Source: Amoebidium appalachense
Taxonomy: Eukaryota; Ichthyosporea
DNA length: 64,000 bases
Direction of reading: 5' to 3'
Assembly: GCA_963693365.1 (NCBI GenBank)
Contig: CAVNZM010000007.1
Coordinates: 2,852,001-2,916,000, forward strand
Shown here: positions 23,788 through 33,470 of the stretch, one piece after another
Layout: each line of letters opens with the position of its first letter
How positions within the stretch are numbered: the stretch's first letter is position 1
Translations under genes and position numbers: made by a program
Notes under the pieces: generated by a model
Told to the model about the DNA's origin: nothing
The model's database searches: none
Seen by the model: only the letters and a program-made list of their open reading frames with translations

Positions 23788-24213
23788 ATGGGAAAACCAA
23801 ACACCGAGATCTCCAATGTAGAGAGCTTGAAGGGCGTTTTGCGTGACTATGCAACCCTCCACGCACAGATCAAGGAGCACGCGGCACAGACAAAACCTGT
23901 TACCAAGAAAATGAATACTATAAAGAAGGCCATTCTGAAGTACATGTCGTCTGGAAATGTCAGGTCACTCGAGCTTCCCACGAAAGACCTTCTGATTCTT
24001 CAAGAATCAATCAAAAAGCCACAACTAAGCGAACAGTATCTCCGCCGTCAGCTCGAAACGTACTTCAAGGACACGAAAAAGGCCAACGACCTGGTATCCT
24101 TCCTGACTGCCATACCGGACAAAGACCTCGCCACAAAGCAATCACTCAAACACGTCGACAAGGACAACTATATAGAAACAGATTCCATCCTCGACGACGG
24201 CGACTCGGAGTAG
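23788..24213 (+). CDS. Small helical protein, resembles a giant-virus family of unknown function
   Basis: 141 residues. Two helices with K/Q/E heptads (about 10-55) are followed by a short beta/turn segment (SLELPTKDLLILQESIKKPQ), a helical segment with YFKDTKKANDLVSFL, and an acidic C-terminus ending DDGDSE. The layout (coiled coil, small strand pair, KKP-x-LS, C-terminal helix) recalls short proteins of nucleocytoplasmic large DNA viruses annotated as DUF5760-like. I make this comparison from memory with limited confidence. It is the first element gene to the right of the nested host-like block. Role unknown. Confidence 0.7.
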   Translation: MGKPNTEISNVESLKGVLRDYATLHAQIKEHAAQTKPVTKKMNTIKKAILKYMSSGNVRSLELPTKDLLILQESIKKPQLSEQYLRRQLETYFKDTKKANDLVSFLTAIPDKDLATKQSLKHVDKDNYIETDSILDDGDSE

Positions 24214-24663
24214 AACGTCCGACCCGAGAGACTCAATAAAGCAAAACAACATACCGATGCATCTTCCAACGTGATACGATTGAGCAACCAATCACAGCAC
24301 GGGAATCTTTTAGCCCAAAACACTTGCATGACGTCTAGCCAATTAATATAACAGTAAAGCAAATTGTAGATATATGACTGCTTGAAGATCAGCGATCCAA
24401 CAAGTCAAGAAAAATGCGAGACATTTCGACAAACCAATCATTAATGACACATGGCAACAGCCCATTTGTTGGCTGAATATCATCCAATCACCGATTTCCT
24501 ATCGAAATAACGATTGGTTGTTGGTTCATCGGAAGTGAACGATTGGCTGCGCGGCTCTTTGATAAAAAAAAACGTACAAAACCCAGCCCTGGCCAAATAA
24601 GCTGCCACAATGTACTAAATCGCTAGGCCGAAAATGCGTAAGAATTCGTAGACTCCGCGAGAT
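24214..24663 (+). promoter_or_regulatory. CCAAT/ATTGG-rich intergenic region
   Basis: No gene. At least six CCAAT or ATTGG pentamers lie between 24285 and 24545, several within CCAATCA or GATTGGTTG contexts. GATAAAAAAAA at about 24559 is a candidate TATA-like box for the gene at 24664. Confidence 0.5.
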
Positions 24664-26979
24664 ATGGACCGAGCACAGTTTGCATGCTTATTGCGCCTGT
24701 TCGCCCCAGGCACTATTGGAGTCAGAGTTGGTGAAGATCGATATTTTGAGGCAGCGTTAGTGACGAGGGGAGATGATGTGTTTTTGGATGTGACTATAGA
24801 TAAATCGTGCGCGTTGGGCGAGTGCACAGAAGACCACAACCACGTTTGTGTACCTTCTACAAAAACAGGACCAAATACGCCGTTCCACCATTTCATTCAC
24901 GTTGCTTCACATTCTTCATCGCGCACACAGCCAGATGAACACATCACGACACCTTCGCTTTCTGATTTCCTCCGCCTGAGAAAAGCAGCCGGGATACTAA
25001 GGCATGTAGCCGATGAGTTGAAAGTCCTCTATGTTGAACCTTTAACGGCTACACGTTTGACCGGTGTGAACACGTTCGTTTATTCGTGTTCATTGGCAAC
25101 ATTTTTGCAACGTTTTACACCCGGAAAGACTTTCCGCCCTTCGATGACAATTCCGCCCCAGGACATAGATTGGTTGGCGATTGAAAGTTTCGAGTGGTTG
25201 CTCCCACAAGAGGAAGTGATTGATTTTCCTGTAGATTGGTTTCCCGATATCAATCTTCCACCCGCGACAGCACCGTCCTCTGCATCCCCGTTCGATCTTC
25301 CACCCCTGACAGCACCGTCCTCTGCATCCCCGGCAGCTCCCACCACGGGACCCCAAACCACGACCGGCGGCACCAAAAACAGACCAATTCTACCCAACAC
25401 TCTCGACCCTCGGCAATTCGGGTTTCAGCCACAACCAATGACACGGCCTCTGCAGGCCTCTCCACAGCCTATACCATTTGCACAGCCACGACTCTTCTCT
25501 CCTGGGGCACACACGGGGCAACACCAACCATTTTCCACGACCGGACTGTTCCATTCGCCTGCTGGGGCCCAGCAACAGAAACAGCTGCAGAGTCAGCGGC
25601 GAGGGGAGGCGCGAATTAACCGAGAGAGAGAGCAAGGTCGAGAGAGAGATCGAGAAATGGAGCGAAAGAAGCGAAAGGATCGAGAGGACAACAAGAGAGA
25701 GAAGGAGCGAGAGATGGAACGAGAGAAGGAGCGAGAGATGGAGCGAGAGAAGAAGGAGCGAGAGATGGAGCGAGAGAAGGAGCGACTAGAGAAGAAGGAG
25801 CGAGAGAAGGAGCGAGAGATTGAACGAGAGAAGAAGGAGCGAGAGAAGAAGGAGCGAGAGATGGAGCGAGAGAAGAAGGAGCGAGAGATGGAGCGAGAGA
25901 AGGAGCAAGCGGAGGAGCGAGTGCGAGAGAAGGAGCGAGAGAAGGACCGAGAGAAGGAGCAAGCGGAGGAGCGAGTGCGAGAGAAGGAACGAGAGATGGA
26001 GCGAGAGAAGGAGCAAGAGAAGGAGAGAGAGGAGCAAGTGCGAGAGGAGCGAGATTTGGAACAAGATCCACAGAACGAGGGAACGGAGCGAGATGAGCGT
26101 GAAGAGAACAAGGGAGCGGAGCGAGAGTTCGAACGAGAACGAGAGACTGAGAAGGAGCGAGCGGAGGAGCAGGAGCAAGACGTTAGACGGCCCGCGCGCC
26201 TCGCACTCCCACCCTCAGCCGACCCCTTGAGCGACCTATCCGGTCTACTCGGCGGCGACTCCGTGGCCACTATGGAGGTGGTTTCCACCATCACGCGCCT
26301 CGTCGGCATGGTTTCGGGGCGGTACCGCGCGCAGATCGTTAAGCTCGAGCAGGAAAGCGCGACGCTGAAGCAAAATTTGAAGATCGCAGTCGTGGGAGGA
26401 AAAGAGACGAGGGAAAAATTAGACAAGCTTAGCGCGGAGAAGGAAGCGAAGATCGAGGAGCTCACACGTCGTAACAACGCGGACTCGACAAAGATCAACG
26501 GCCTCGAAGAGAAAGTTCGCAAACTCGAAGCCGAAAATACGAAATGGAAGGAGACCAAGGAAACGGAGCGAAAACGCCTCGAGCAGGAACTTAAAGAACT
26601 CAGGACGGAACTCGCTGGCGAGATAGGGAAGGCGGCCAACCTCAAACGGGAGGTGTCAAAGCTCAAACAGTCCTATGAGACTGAACATAACAGGAACCAG
26701 AAATTGGAATCGATATTGGAATCCCAATATTCTAAGATTGCCGCACTGGTCAAGGAAAAAGAAGACCTGGAAAAAGACATAGAATCTCGCATCGAGGCCG
26801 GGGTCGGCGCCCGGTTGAAGGGTTTAATGGAAGTGTTCGAGTCGCAATCCACCCAGAAAAGGCGGAGTTCGGAGGCGGATGATGGCGACGGGCGGGACGA
26901 AGAAACACCTCGCAGACGCCATCGCGCCGACGGCCCCGGCAACGACGAGCCCCCCTCCAACGCGGCCGCGGCCTTGTAG
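24664..26979 (+). CDS. Large R/E-repeat coiled-coil protein
   Basis: 771 residues. Residues 1-205 form a globular N-terminal domain with Cys/His residues (CALGECTEDHNHVC). Residues 205-315 are Pro/Ala/Gln-rich and include a duplicated LPPxTAPSSASP segment. Residues 318-505 are a charged array of RE-, REMEREK- and EKKEREKE-type repeats encoded by GAG/CGA-rich DNA. A linker (LALPPSADPLSDLSGLLGG) leads to a canonical coiled coil (about 535-720) and a basic/acidic tail with RRRHR. No membrane segment. It could be a scaffold or nuclear structural protein. Its stop codon is two bases from the stop of the convergent gene at 26982. Confidence 0.8.
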   Translation: MDRAQFACLLRLFAPGTIGVRVGEDRYFEAALVTRGDDVFLDVTIDKSCALGECTEDHNHVCVPSTKTGPNTPFHHFIHVASHSSSRTQPDEHITTPSLSDFLRLRKAAGILRHVADELKVLYVEPLTATRLTGVNTFVYSCSLATFLQRFTPGKTFRPSMTIPPQDIDWLAIESFEWLLPQEEVIDFPVDWFPDINLPPATAPSSASPFDLPPLTAPSSASPAAPTTGPQTTTGGTKNRPILPNTLDPRQFGFQPQPMTRPLQASPQPIPFAQPRLFSPGAHTGQHQPFSTTGLFHSPAGAQQQKQLQSQRRGEARINREREQGRERDREMERKKRKDREDNKREKEREMEREKEREMEREKKEREMEREKERLEKKEREKEREIEREKKEREKKEREMEREKKEREMEREKEQAEERVREKEREKDREKEQAEERVREKEREMEREKEQEKEREEQVREERDLEQDPQNEGTERDEREENKGAEREFERERETEKERAEEQEQDVRRPARLALPPSADPLSDLSGLLGGDSVATMEVVSTITRLVGMVSGRYRAQIVKLEQESATLKQNLKIAVVGGKETREKLDKLSAEKEAKIEELTRRNNADSTKINGLEEKVRKLEAENTKWKETKETERKRLEQELKELRTELAGEIGKAANLKREVSKLKQSYETEHNRNQKLESILESQYSKIAALVKEKEDLEKDIESRIEAGVGARLKGLMEVFESQSTQKRRSSEADDGDGRDEETPRRRHRADGPGNDEPPSNAAAAL

Positions 26980-26981
26980 AC

Positions 26982-27278
26982 TTACATACGGGAAATGTTG
27001 TAGTGTAGGGGGTACTCGTAGCTTGTGATGTCCCACCCGTTTTTGGTTGTCATGGTCGGTATGCCGGTCACATAGTCAAGTACACGATAGGATGGTTCCC
27101 ATATGCGTTTTAGATGTTTCTTTTGGACTTTGTACTTTTTTCGTGCGTTTCGGAGCTTTCGGCGGTAGATCCGTTTGCCTCTTCTACAATACCGTCCCTT
27201 GACATACTTGGGCTTCATTGCATAATATATTAACCATAAAGCAGTCATGGTGTCACAGGATCCATTTTCACCCACCAT
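26982..27278 (-). CDS. Small strongly basic protein
   Basis: 98 residues from the ATG at 27278, or 88 from the ATG at 27248. The centre is extremely basic (KYVKGRYCRRGKRIYRRKLR), followed by an aromatic, less charged C-terminus. Such composition suits nucleic-acid binding or condensation, which is inference; no family is recognised. A TATATATA run sits about 100 bases upstream (about 27378-27387), and an ATGTACGGTAAG downstream of it offers a potential short first exon with a splice donor. Start choice is uncertain. Confidence 0.55.
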   Translation of the reverse strand: MVGENGSCDTMTALWLIYYAMKPKYVKGRYCRRGKRIYRRKLRNARKKYKVQKKHLKRIWEPSYRVLDYVTGIPTMTTKNGWDITSYEYPLHYNISRM

Positions 27279-27474
27279 ACAGGCACCTGGCCTCCCGGAC
27301 CAGCACACTTACACAAAAAAACAAAATTTGATAAAGCGGTACCTGTTGATGCTCTATCTTACCGTACATCCCTTTGTCGTATATATACTGCCGATGCCGC
27401 TACTGCGGCTGATGGCCGGGGCCGGGGTGTAGTCGGTGGATTGTGTCCATCTATACACACACTGCCCTGCGAGC

Positions 27475-28131
27475 TTATATAAAATCGGGAATGTGACAAA
27501 TCGCTGTGTCTTGGTCCTCTGTCTCCCATCCCTGCAGCTCGTGATCTGCACGTATGTCTAACACTTTGGCCTGAAAACTCATTAATGTCTTGCCGTGCTT
27601 GGCCCACCACTCCTTGTCGCGCGGGATCTCGTCGATGCGCAGCGACCCGTCGCGCGGGTCGAACTGCACAAAGTCCGCGACCTCCAGCCCCAGCACAAAC
27701 AGCTGTGTCTGCACCTGCGCCACATAGTGCTCGGGGATCGGCTGTCCGTCCATGAACTTGCGCTTGTACGGCACCTTGATCTCCACCGCGCGCCCGCACA
27801 GCGTCACCCGGTCCGGGCTCGCCCCCAGCCACCGGTGCTCCGCGTGCCGGATCAGCCCAAGCTCGATGCACGAGCGCCCCGTCGCGCGCATGTACGCGTC
27901 CGCTGCGTTGGCCTCGTGCTTGTGTCCGAATGCCACGAACACGGGGTCCACGACCCGCCGCTTCAGCCCGGACATGTGCTCGATCAGGTCCTTCCGCGTC
28001 TCGTACGGGTTCACCCCCAGCGCGGCGCCCACGTCCGAGGCCGTGAGCATGGATGCGCGGGCGCGCAGCCACTGTGTACTTCCCTGTGGGTAGGGAATCT
28101 CGTTTTGTTTCAGACGCTCGATGAAGTCCAT
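27475..28131 (-). CDS. YqaJ-type (lambda exonuclease-like) viral recombinase nuclease
   Basis: 218 residues. Family motifs appear in order: WLRARASMLTASDVGAALGVNPY (21-43), GHKHEANAADAY with Glu73, LGASPD with Asp107, VEIKVPYK giving Glu117-x-Lys119, then QVQTQ (139-143). These are the PD-(D/E)xK catalytic residues of YqaJ/lambda exonucleases, which resect double-stranded DNA ends 5' to 3' for single-strand annealing. Length is normal for the family. The start is fixed by a TATA box (CATATAAAAC) about 35 bases upstream. It probably serves recombination or replication-end processing of the element. No partner annealing protein (RecT/Beta type) was recognised nearby. Confidence 0.9.
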   Translation of the reverse strand: MDFIERLKQNEIPYPQGSTQWLRARASMLTASDVGAALGVNPYETRKDLIEHMSGLKRRVVDPVFVAFGHKHEANAADAYMRATGRSCIELGLIRHAEHRWLGASPDRVTLCGRAVEIKVPYKRKFMDGQPIPEHYVAQVQTQLFVLGLEVADFVQFDPRDGSLRIDEIPRDKEWWAKHGKTLMSFQAKVLDIRADHELQGWETEDQDTAICHIPDFI

Positions 28132-28160
28132 TCTGCACACATCTCTCGTGCGAGTCGGCG

Positions 28161-28171
28161 TTTTATATGCG
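28161..28171 (-). promoter_or_regulatory. TATA box of the YqaJ-type gene
   Basis: The minus strand reads GCATATAAAACGCC 30-40 bases before the ATG. The rest of 28132-28328 holds only short direct repeats (GAGTGATT, GTTCGTGAAC/GTTCACGGAC). Confidence 0.6.
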
Positions 28172-28328
28172 CAACTTGGATGCAAACCAACTGGCAATCA
28201 CTCATCTTGAGTGATTGCTTGAGTGATTCGTGATCTTCAAAGATGATGAAGAGTAGACGGTTTTATAGGTGCGGTTCGTGAACACAGAAGTCCGTGACTG
28301 GTTCACGGACATCCAGATACATCCAGAA

Positions 28329-29711
28329 TCAGACAAAGCGGATGTCGTCGTCCCCGTACACCTCCTTGAACGCGTTTGACACGCGCACGTAGTCCGCCGC
28401 GAACATCTCGCGCTTGTTGCCCACCATCACGCGCACCTGCTTGAGCTGGTTCTGCACCAGCTTTTCGAACTGCTCCGCCTCGTTCTTGTTGCGGTGGGGC
28501 ATACATATGATGATGAGCTCCTTCATGTCGTGGGACCACAGGTCATACTTGTAGCGCTGGAAAAGCGAGTTGCCCGTGTGCCCGATCTTAATGTAGCCGT
28601 CGATGTGCAGCGCATACACGCACGCCCCACCGGCCGCCTTGAGCGACCAGTCGAAGTTCAGCTGCCGCCAGGCCACGAAGTGCACGTCCAGACCCTTGAG
28701 CTCGGCCTTCATCTCGCGCACTGCCTTCACCATGGCAAGCGTCGAGTCGATGCCCCGCTGGATCGTGTCCTGCTTGGCCCGCTCCTGTCGCTCTACCTCC
28801 TCCGCGCGCTTGACCGCCGCGAGTGCCTCGGGGCAGTAGTTGGTGCAGATGTCGCGGTGCGCGGTGGTGATGAACTTGTTGAGTTGCTCGAGCGCGGTGT
28901 CGAAATCCACTCCCGGCTTGAACCAGTTGCCCGGTTCCAGCATCGCGTCCAGCGGGTTGCGCTTGGCCACCTGCTGCTCCCCGTCGTCTTCGCGCTCACG
29001 CTTGCCCGCGCGCGGGCCCTCCGCGTCCGCGGCCTCCATGTCGATGTGCACGGACTTGGTCTTGGCCCCGTCGCCGCGTCCTTGGTCGGCGATGCGCACC
29101 AGGTCCGCGAAGTAGTCCATCTGGCCCAGGTGCGACTTGACCATCACGTTGTCCCAGAAGTCCCGCAGCGCGGGAAAGCAGTAGCGCAGAAACGGCGCGG
29201 TCAGCTCGAACGCGAACCAGGTCCCGCGGTACATCTCGATGGCGGGTATCAGACCATGCGTTGCGAAGGCGGCGACAGAGCCGTCCGGGTTGCCCACGGC
29301 GGGTAGTTTCTTGATGTTTGCAAAGGTAGGGCGAATCAACCAATCGGAAGACACAACAGAGGACGTTAGGGCATCCCCTAATGTCGTCTGGGACGCCTGC
29401 ACCACCGAAACAACCTTCGAAATCGTATTTGCATTGTCCTTTTTCCAGTCAACCGGGTTCTTCCTCACACCCGCCTCCTTGCTCCCGAGCGACGCGGAGT
29501 ACCCCGCGTTGAAGAACACGTGCCCGTCGAACTTCGTCAGGTACGTCAGCACCTTCTCCCCGTCCGGCGCGAAGAACGGGCGCACGCCGGGCCACGCGGG
29601 TACCGACGACGTGTCCACGCGCGACTCGTGGCCCGCGGGCGGGCGCCAGTCGGGGCCAAGAGCCTGAGGGGTGGGAGAGTAAGAGGGTGGGGGAGACGTG
29701 TTTGAAGTCAT
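28329..29711 (-). CDS. Protein with C-terminal GIY-YIG (T5orf172-like) domain
   Basis: 460 residues. The N-terminus is Pro/Ser-rich (1-40). A region of unknown fold covers 45-220, followed by a basic/acidic linker (GKREREDDGEQQ) and a coiled coil (about 290-345). The last 100 residues match the T5orf172/MUG113-type GIY-YIG fold: ACVYALHIDGYIKIGHTGN, then a distal NEAEQFEKL helix and KREMF. This domain is a nuclease found in phage and large DNA-virus proteins, often fused to DNA-binding N-termini. The active-site Tyr, Lys and Glu positions appear present. The start has an AAAATAAAA TATA-like box about 25 bases upstream. Likely a DNA-cleaving or DNA-bound regulator. Confidence 0.8.
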   Translation of the reverse strand: MTSNTSPPPSYSPTPQALGPDWRPPAGHESRVDTSSVPAWPGVRPFFAPDGEKVLTYLTKFDGHVFFNAGYSASLGSKEAGVRKNPVDWKKDNANTISKVVSVVQASQTTLGDALTSSVVSSDWLIRPTFANIKKLPAVGNPDGSVAAFATHGLIPAIEMYRGTWFAFELTAPFLRYCFPALRDFWDNVMVKSHLGQMDYFADLVRIADQGRGDGAKTKSVHIDMEAADAEGPRAGKREREDDGEQQVAKRNPLDAMLEPGNWFKPGVDFDTALEQLNKFITTAHRDICTNYCPEALAAVKRAEEVERQERAKQDTIQRGIDSTLAMVKAVREMKAELKGLDVHFVAWRQLNFDWSLKAAGGACVYALHIDGYIKIGHTGNSLFQRYKYDLWSHDMKELIIICMPHRNKNEAEQFEKLVQNQLKQVRVMVGNKREMFAADYVRVSNAFKEVYGDDDIRFV

Positions 29712-29984
29712 TTCAGAGTAAGACTGCGATTTTATTTTGCGCGCGGCGCCTTTTGTACCCGGCCAGCGGGAGGGTGCAACACATCCACTTCACTGGTTAA
29801 CCATTTCAAAGGCCTCAATTTGAGGCATTTGGCTGCCAAGTACCCCAGTGCCTAGCGAAATGACAACCGGTCACATTGACCGATTGCAGGCTGCGCGTTA
29901 CGGCACACACACACACAACCAGAATGGCTATCGATCGATCACATTGATCGATTGCCAATTGATTACCAAAATACACACCCGGGT
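29712..29984. other. Intergenic region with inverted ATTG repeats
   Basis: No gene. Paired CACATTGACCGATTGC and CACATTGATCGATTGCC blocks at about 29872-29886 and 29940-29954 form partly palindromic repeats. Confidence 0.5.
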
Positions 29985-31460
29985 TCAATCGCCGTCGACG
30001 AGCACAATATCCAATTCCGGCAGCACCTGCTCCTGGTAGTAACGACCAAGGGCGTAATCCTTGCCCTCGCGGACGTCGTGGACGTACCATGTCGGAACCT
30101 CGGGTCCCCACAAGCTGGTTGGGTTCAGCTCCGCATCCCTGTGCTGTTGGAGTGCGTGTGCAAACCCAGGGGGCATCGTTTCGCCGCGCCGCCATTCAAT
30201 ATTGATCTTGAATGCAAATAGCTCGATGTAGTCCGCGGTGTATGCCATGTCATCGTCAAACTTTGTAAACGCGGGGAGAACAGTATTTGCCGCCGACAGG
30301 AAATCCCGCACTGCCAGTGGCTTGGGCTGTCTTTCGATCAGCCCTTTGAGCTCTCCGGCAAAGCTGCCTGTGCCCGAGGGTGACTGAAAAATCTCCCGAA
30401 TGCGCCGAGACATTGGCGCCATCGCAGCCTGCTTGATTAGATTGAGGATGTCCGATGTGGAATACGACTTGAGAAACATCCAGTACGCCAACTTCTGCAG
30501 GGCCTCTCGCGGGGTGTGAACCCCGTCATTAACTACTAGCAGCGTTGGGTCGACGCTCAGGGGATACTCCGCTTGGAACTCGTCCAATTTTTCCAATATC
30601 AGTTCGAGGATGTCGATCGGTAGCGGCAGGTCAACAAACACGCGAATGGGAAATCGCCTCAGAATCGCCCGGTCCAGGTCGAACGGCAGGTTTGTCGCGG
30701 CCACATACAGCATATGGTCATTGTTCTTGCGCAGCCCGTCGTACTCCGAAAGAAACTGGTTTGTGATCTTGTACGAGTTGCCCGACCCGCTCGCACTGTT
30801 GCGGTTTCGGGAGCCCAGTATCGACTCGGCCTCGTCCAGAAACATGACAGTGGGACGCAGGCACCTTGCGAGCGAAAACACCGCCTGCACCGCCTTCTCC
30901 GAGTTGCCCTCCCACTTTGAGTTGAGCACAGCCGACGACACGTTCATAAACGTCGACCTGCCCACCTGCGCCAACTTGCTCGCAATAAACGTCTTGCCGG
31001 TCCCGGGTGGACCAAACATCAGAATTCCCCGCCCAGGCGTTCGCAGGCTGCGGAACAGTTCGGGCACAAATCGTGGAACAATAACGGTTTCAAAAAGCTT
31101 CTGCTTCGCCTCCTTCAGCCCATTAATGTTCATAAACTCTGCCAGGTCCTCGTCGCGTGGCTCGAGGCCGTCACCGTCGGGCGGGAAGACGATCTGTCTG
31201 ATTGGGGTCGTGATCTCGCGGTTTTCTACGTCGTTGTGGATACTGGCAAAGATATCGCAGTTGGTCATGTAGTCCTTGTACAGCGCGTCCCTTTGCTCCG
31301 GTGTCAACTTGCTTGAAGCCCCCACCGCGTCCGCACGGTCCCTTGTACGGTCGGCGGTCAGCTGCCAAATCCCAGAGAACCATGAGGTGAGCGGGTCATC
31401 GTCCTCCGGCTCCTCGGTTCTGGCACGTTTCGGGGGTCTGCCGCGCGGGCGTGAACTCAT
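29985..31460 (-). CDS. AAA ATPase of the meiotic (katanin/spastin/VPS4-like) clade
   Basis: 491 residues from the ATG at 31460. An AT-hook-like N-terminus (RPRGRPPKRAR) precedes a linker with FMNINGLKEAKQKL (about 109-122), Walker A GPPGTGKT (150-157), Walker B VMFLDE (205-210), sensor 1 VAATN (253-257) and an arginine-finger region ILRRFP (266-271). The helical C-terminal part is long. These features fit type I AAA proteins that remodel protein assemblies. The AT-hook suggests DNA proximity. It is single-exon and in the same orientation as the YqaJ and GIY-YIG genes. A fragment of its 5' coding region is repeated at 33325-33470. Alternatives such as BCS1-like are less likely given the motif spacing. 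Confidence 0.88.
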   Translation of the reverse strand: MSSRPRGRPPKRARTEEPEDDDPLTSWFSGIWQLTADRTRDRADAVGASSKLTPEQRDALYKDYMTNCDIFASIHNDVENREITTPIRQIVFPPDGDGLEPRDEDLAEFMNINGLKEAKQKLFETVIVPRFVPELFRSLRTPGRGILMFGPPGTGKTFIASKLAQVGRSTFMNVSSAVLNSKWEGNSEKAVQAVFSLARCLRPTVMFLDEAESILGSRNRNSASGSGNSYKITNQFLSEYDGLRKNNDHMLYVAATNLPFDLDRAILRRFPIRVFVDLPLPIDILELILEKLDEFQAEYPLSVDPTLLVVNDGVHTPREALQKLAYWMFLKSYSTSDILNLIKQAAMAPMSRRIREIFQSPSGTGSFAGELKGLIERQPKPLAVRDFLSAANTVLPAFTKFDDDMAYTADYIELFAFKINIEWRRGETMPPGFAHALQQHRDAELNPTSLWGPEVPTWYVHDVREGKDYALGRYYQEQVLPELDIVLVDGD

Positions 31461-32008
31461 TGCTCCTCGACTACAAAATCGGAAGCGGCGGAGGCGCACA
31501 CACAACCAAAATGGCCATCGGTCATATTGGTGGGTGGCTGCCCAAAACCCCGCGTGAAAATTCCCCGCGCCGGGGCGGGGCATGGGGGCATGCGTGGCAC
31601 ACGCGTCTCGCCGGGCGGGCGGGCCGGGCGGGCCTCTCGCTGCCCCCTGGGCCATTTGTACTCCCGGATAATCCGATACACAATGTTGTATGCATGTGGC
31701 CTGCGGCCTGGCATACTACTGCACTCACGACTTAGACACAGTGGAAAATGTTTTATCACGCGGCCTTTTGGCCTCCTGGGCCTCGCCGCCCCCTACACCC
31801 CGAGTCTCGGTGGGGCGCGCTCGTGTGTTTTTGTGGTTTATTTGCGCGCTGCGCGTTTTGACCCATCCTGGGGCAAATGACCAACACAAATACACCCCCA
31901 CCCCCCACACAACCCTTAGGGGTTAGGCTCACATATGCGCAACCAACACAAATACACACCCAGCCCCACCCCCACACACCCGGCTCACATATGCGCAATC
32001 ACCAAGTT
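31461..32008. other. Intergenic region, parent copy of a duplicated segment
   Basis: No gene. CATGCGTGGCACACG-type repeats and GTTTATTTGCGCGCTGCGCGTTTTGACCCATCCTG recur at about 33525-33700. Short CA-rich CACCCCCAC blocks follow. Confidence 0.6.
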
Positions 32009-33049
32009 CTACAGGTTCACCCGTCTGTCACGAAAATGATACTTAAACGTGTGGCCCTCGAACGGGAATTTGGACTCCATGGTGTCCACGTCACAATCCA
32101 GCTCGTACACTCTGCATGGTGCAATACAAAGCACCTCCTTCCTGGTAGCATCCATTTGCAGCATCTGCCGCGACAGCACCCCCAACCCGAAGTGCTGGCC
32201 GAGCGCAATGTAAATCTGGAGGTAGAACGCATCCTCGCTGCCCACCGCCCTTCGCCCAACCACCGCTCCGGCCCTCCACTTCCCGTGCTCGTCGATCTTG
32301 GCCTCGACCCAGTCGCCTTGGACGATGATGTCCAGGGGCAGAAAGCGCTCGGCCAGCTTCCGCTCGGCCAGCAGGTAGTAGAGACCCAGGCGCAGCGCGG
32401 GCTGCCCACAATGAAGCACCGGCCAGACCTCAAACATTTCTACCGTCCTGGCCTCCTCGACGCTGGCCAACGTGTTCAATGCGTACACGGAACACTGCTC
32501 GTCCGGCACCGGTGCCGCGCGGACCGTCGCGCTCTCGACGACCTGGTGGAGCGGCCGAACCACGGTCGGAGCCGCCATCGCCTGCCCAAGCCTCACACCC
32601 CAGACGTGCTCCGTCTCCTCGACGGTGATCACCTCGACGTCGTCCACATCGTCGAAGTCGGGGTGGGGGCACTTGCGGAGGAGAAACCCGAGGCCCGTGT
32701 CGTCGGGGATGAGGCTGCGCAGCGCCGGCGCCTGGAGCTCGTCGTACAGTGCACGCCACCCCGCGCTGCCACGCCCGACGAAGTAGGGGTCGGGAGGTGT
32801 GTAAGTGTCCCGCTGGGTCCACCGCCCCTCCTCGTCGACGAACTGCCGCGCTACCGGCCCGGAGAGGATGACGTCGACCGGCCACACCCTCTCCTCCCCC
32901 GTCTTCGTGCTGTAGACGGCGGCAGTGCCCATGCGGATCGAGCCAGGCGCCTCGGGGTGCAGGTGCAGCGTGTAGAACAGGTCCGGGTGGTAGGCGAACC
33001 GGGGCTCGCGGTCCTCACCGAGAATGTGAATACGCTCAATGTGCGTCAT
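32009..33049 (-). CDS. Orphan protein, tandem paralogue A
   Basis: 346 residues starting MTHIERIHILGED. The open frame extends 50 codons upstream, but the second paralogue also begins at this Met with matching upstream DNA, so this start is preferred. It is mostly beta-rich with conserved blocks FYTLHLHPEAPGSIRMGTAA, RALYDELQAPALRSLIPDD and ETEHVWGVRLGQAMAAPTVV. No signal peptide or membrane segment is seen, and I recognise no family. Most residues are identical to paralogue B at 33766-34869, showing recent tandem duplication. Promoter region 33050-33310 carries several CCAAT/ATTGG motifs. Confidence 0.8.
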   Translation of the reverse strand: MTHIERIHILGEDREPRFAYHPDLFYTLHLHPEAPGSIRMGTAAVYSTKTGEERVWPVDVILSGPVARQFVDEEGRWTQRDTYTPPDPYFVGRGSAGWRALYDELQAPALRSLIPDDTGLGFLLRKCPHPDFDDVDDVEVITVEETEHVWGVRLGQAMAAPTVVRPLHQVVESATVRAAPVPDEQCSVYALNTLASVEEARTVEMFEVWPVLHCGQPALRLGLYYLLAERKLAERFLPLDIIVQGDWVEAKIDEHGKWRAGAVVGRRAVGSEDAFYLQIYIALGQHFGLGVLSRQMLQMDATRKEVLCIAPCRVYELDCDVDTMESKFPFEGHTFKYHFRDRRVNL

Positions 33050-33310
33050 GTTGGCAATTCCAAAAGCCCTCTTGTCACGCTGCAGCAAGTGTGAGGTTTT
33101 GACAGACCGTCTGTGCTTATGTACGCTTGTGCCGAGCTGTTGGGAGGCCCCGCTGTCTCCCATTGGCTGTGGCGGTCCCGGGCTCTCACGTGACGCCAAT
33201 CAAAATCCCCAATTCGGCCCGCTGTACATGTTCTCCAATCGGACACAACTGATCTAAGGCACTCAACGCTCATTGGCTGTGGAGGGAGCAGGCGCTGCAC
33301 TCACAATGGC
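33050..33310 (-). promoter_or_regulatory. CCAAT/ATTGG-rich promoter of paralogue A
   Basis: Contains CCCATTGGCTG, GACGCCAATCAAA, CTCCAATCGG, CTCATTGGCTGTGG and GGCCAATCAAC. A homologous segment precedes paralogue B at 34870-35110. Confidence 0.5.
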
Positions 33311-33324
33311 CAATCAACACACCT

Positions 33325-33470
33325 GATCTCGCGGTTTTCTACGTCGTTGTGGATACTGGCACAGATATCGCAGTTGGTCATGTAGTCCTTGTACAGCGCA
33401 GCGCGTCCCTTTGCTCCGGTGTCAACTTGCTTGAAGCCCCCACCGCGTCCGCACGGTCCCTTGCACGGTG
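33325..33470 (-). pseudogene. Fragment of the AAA ATPase 5' coding region
   Basis: Nearly identical to 31214-31350 apart from an extra GCGCA and a few substitutions, so the reading frame is broken. It marks the outer edge of the segment copied along with paralogue B. Confidence 0.9.
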
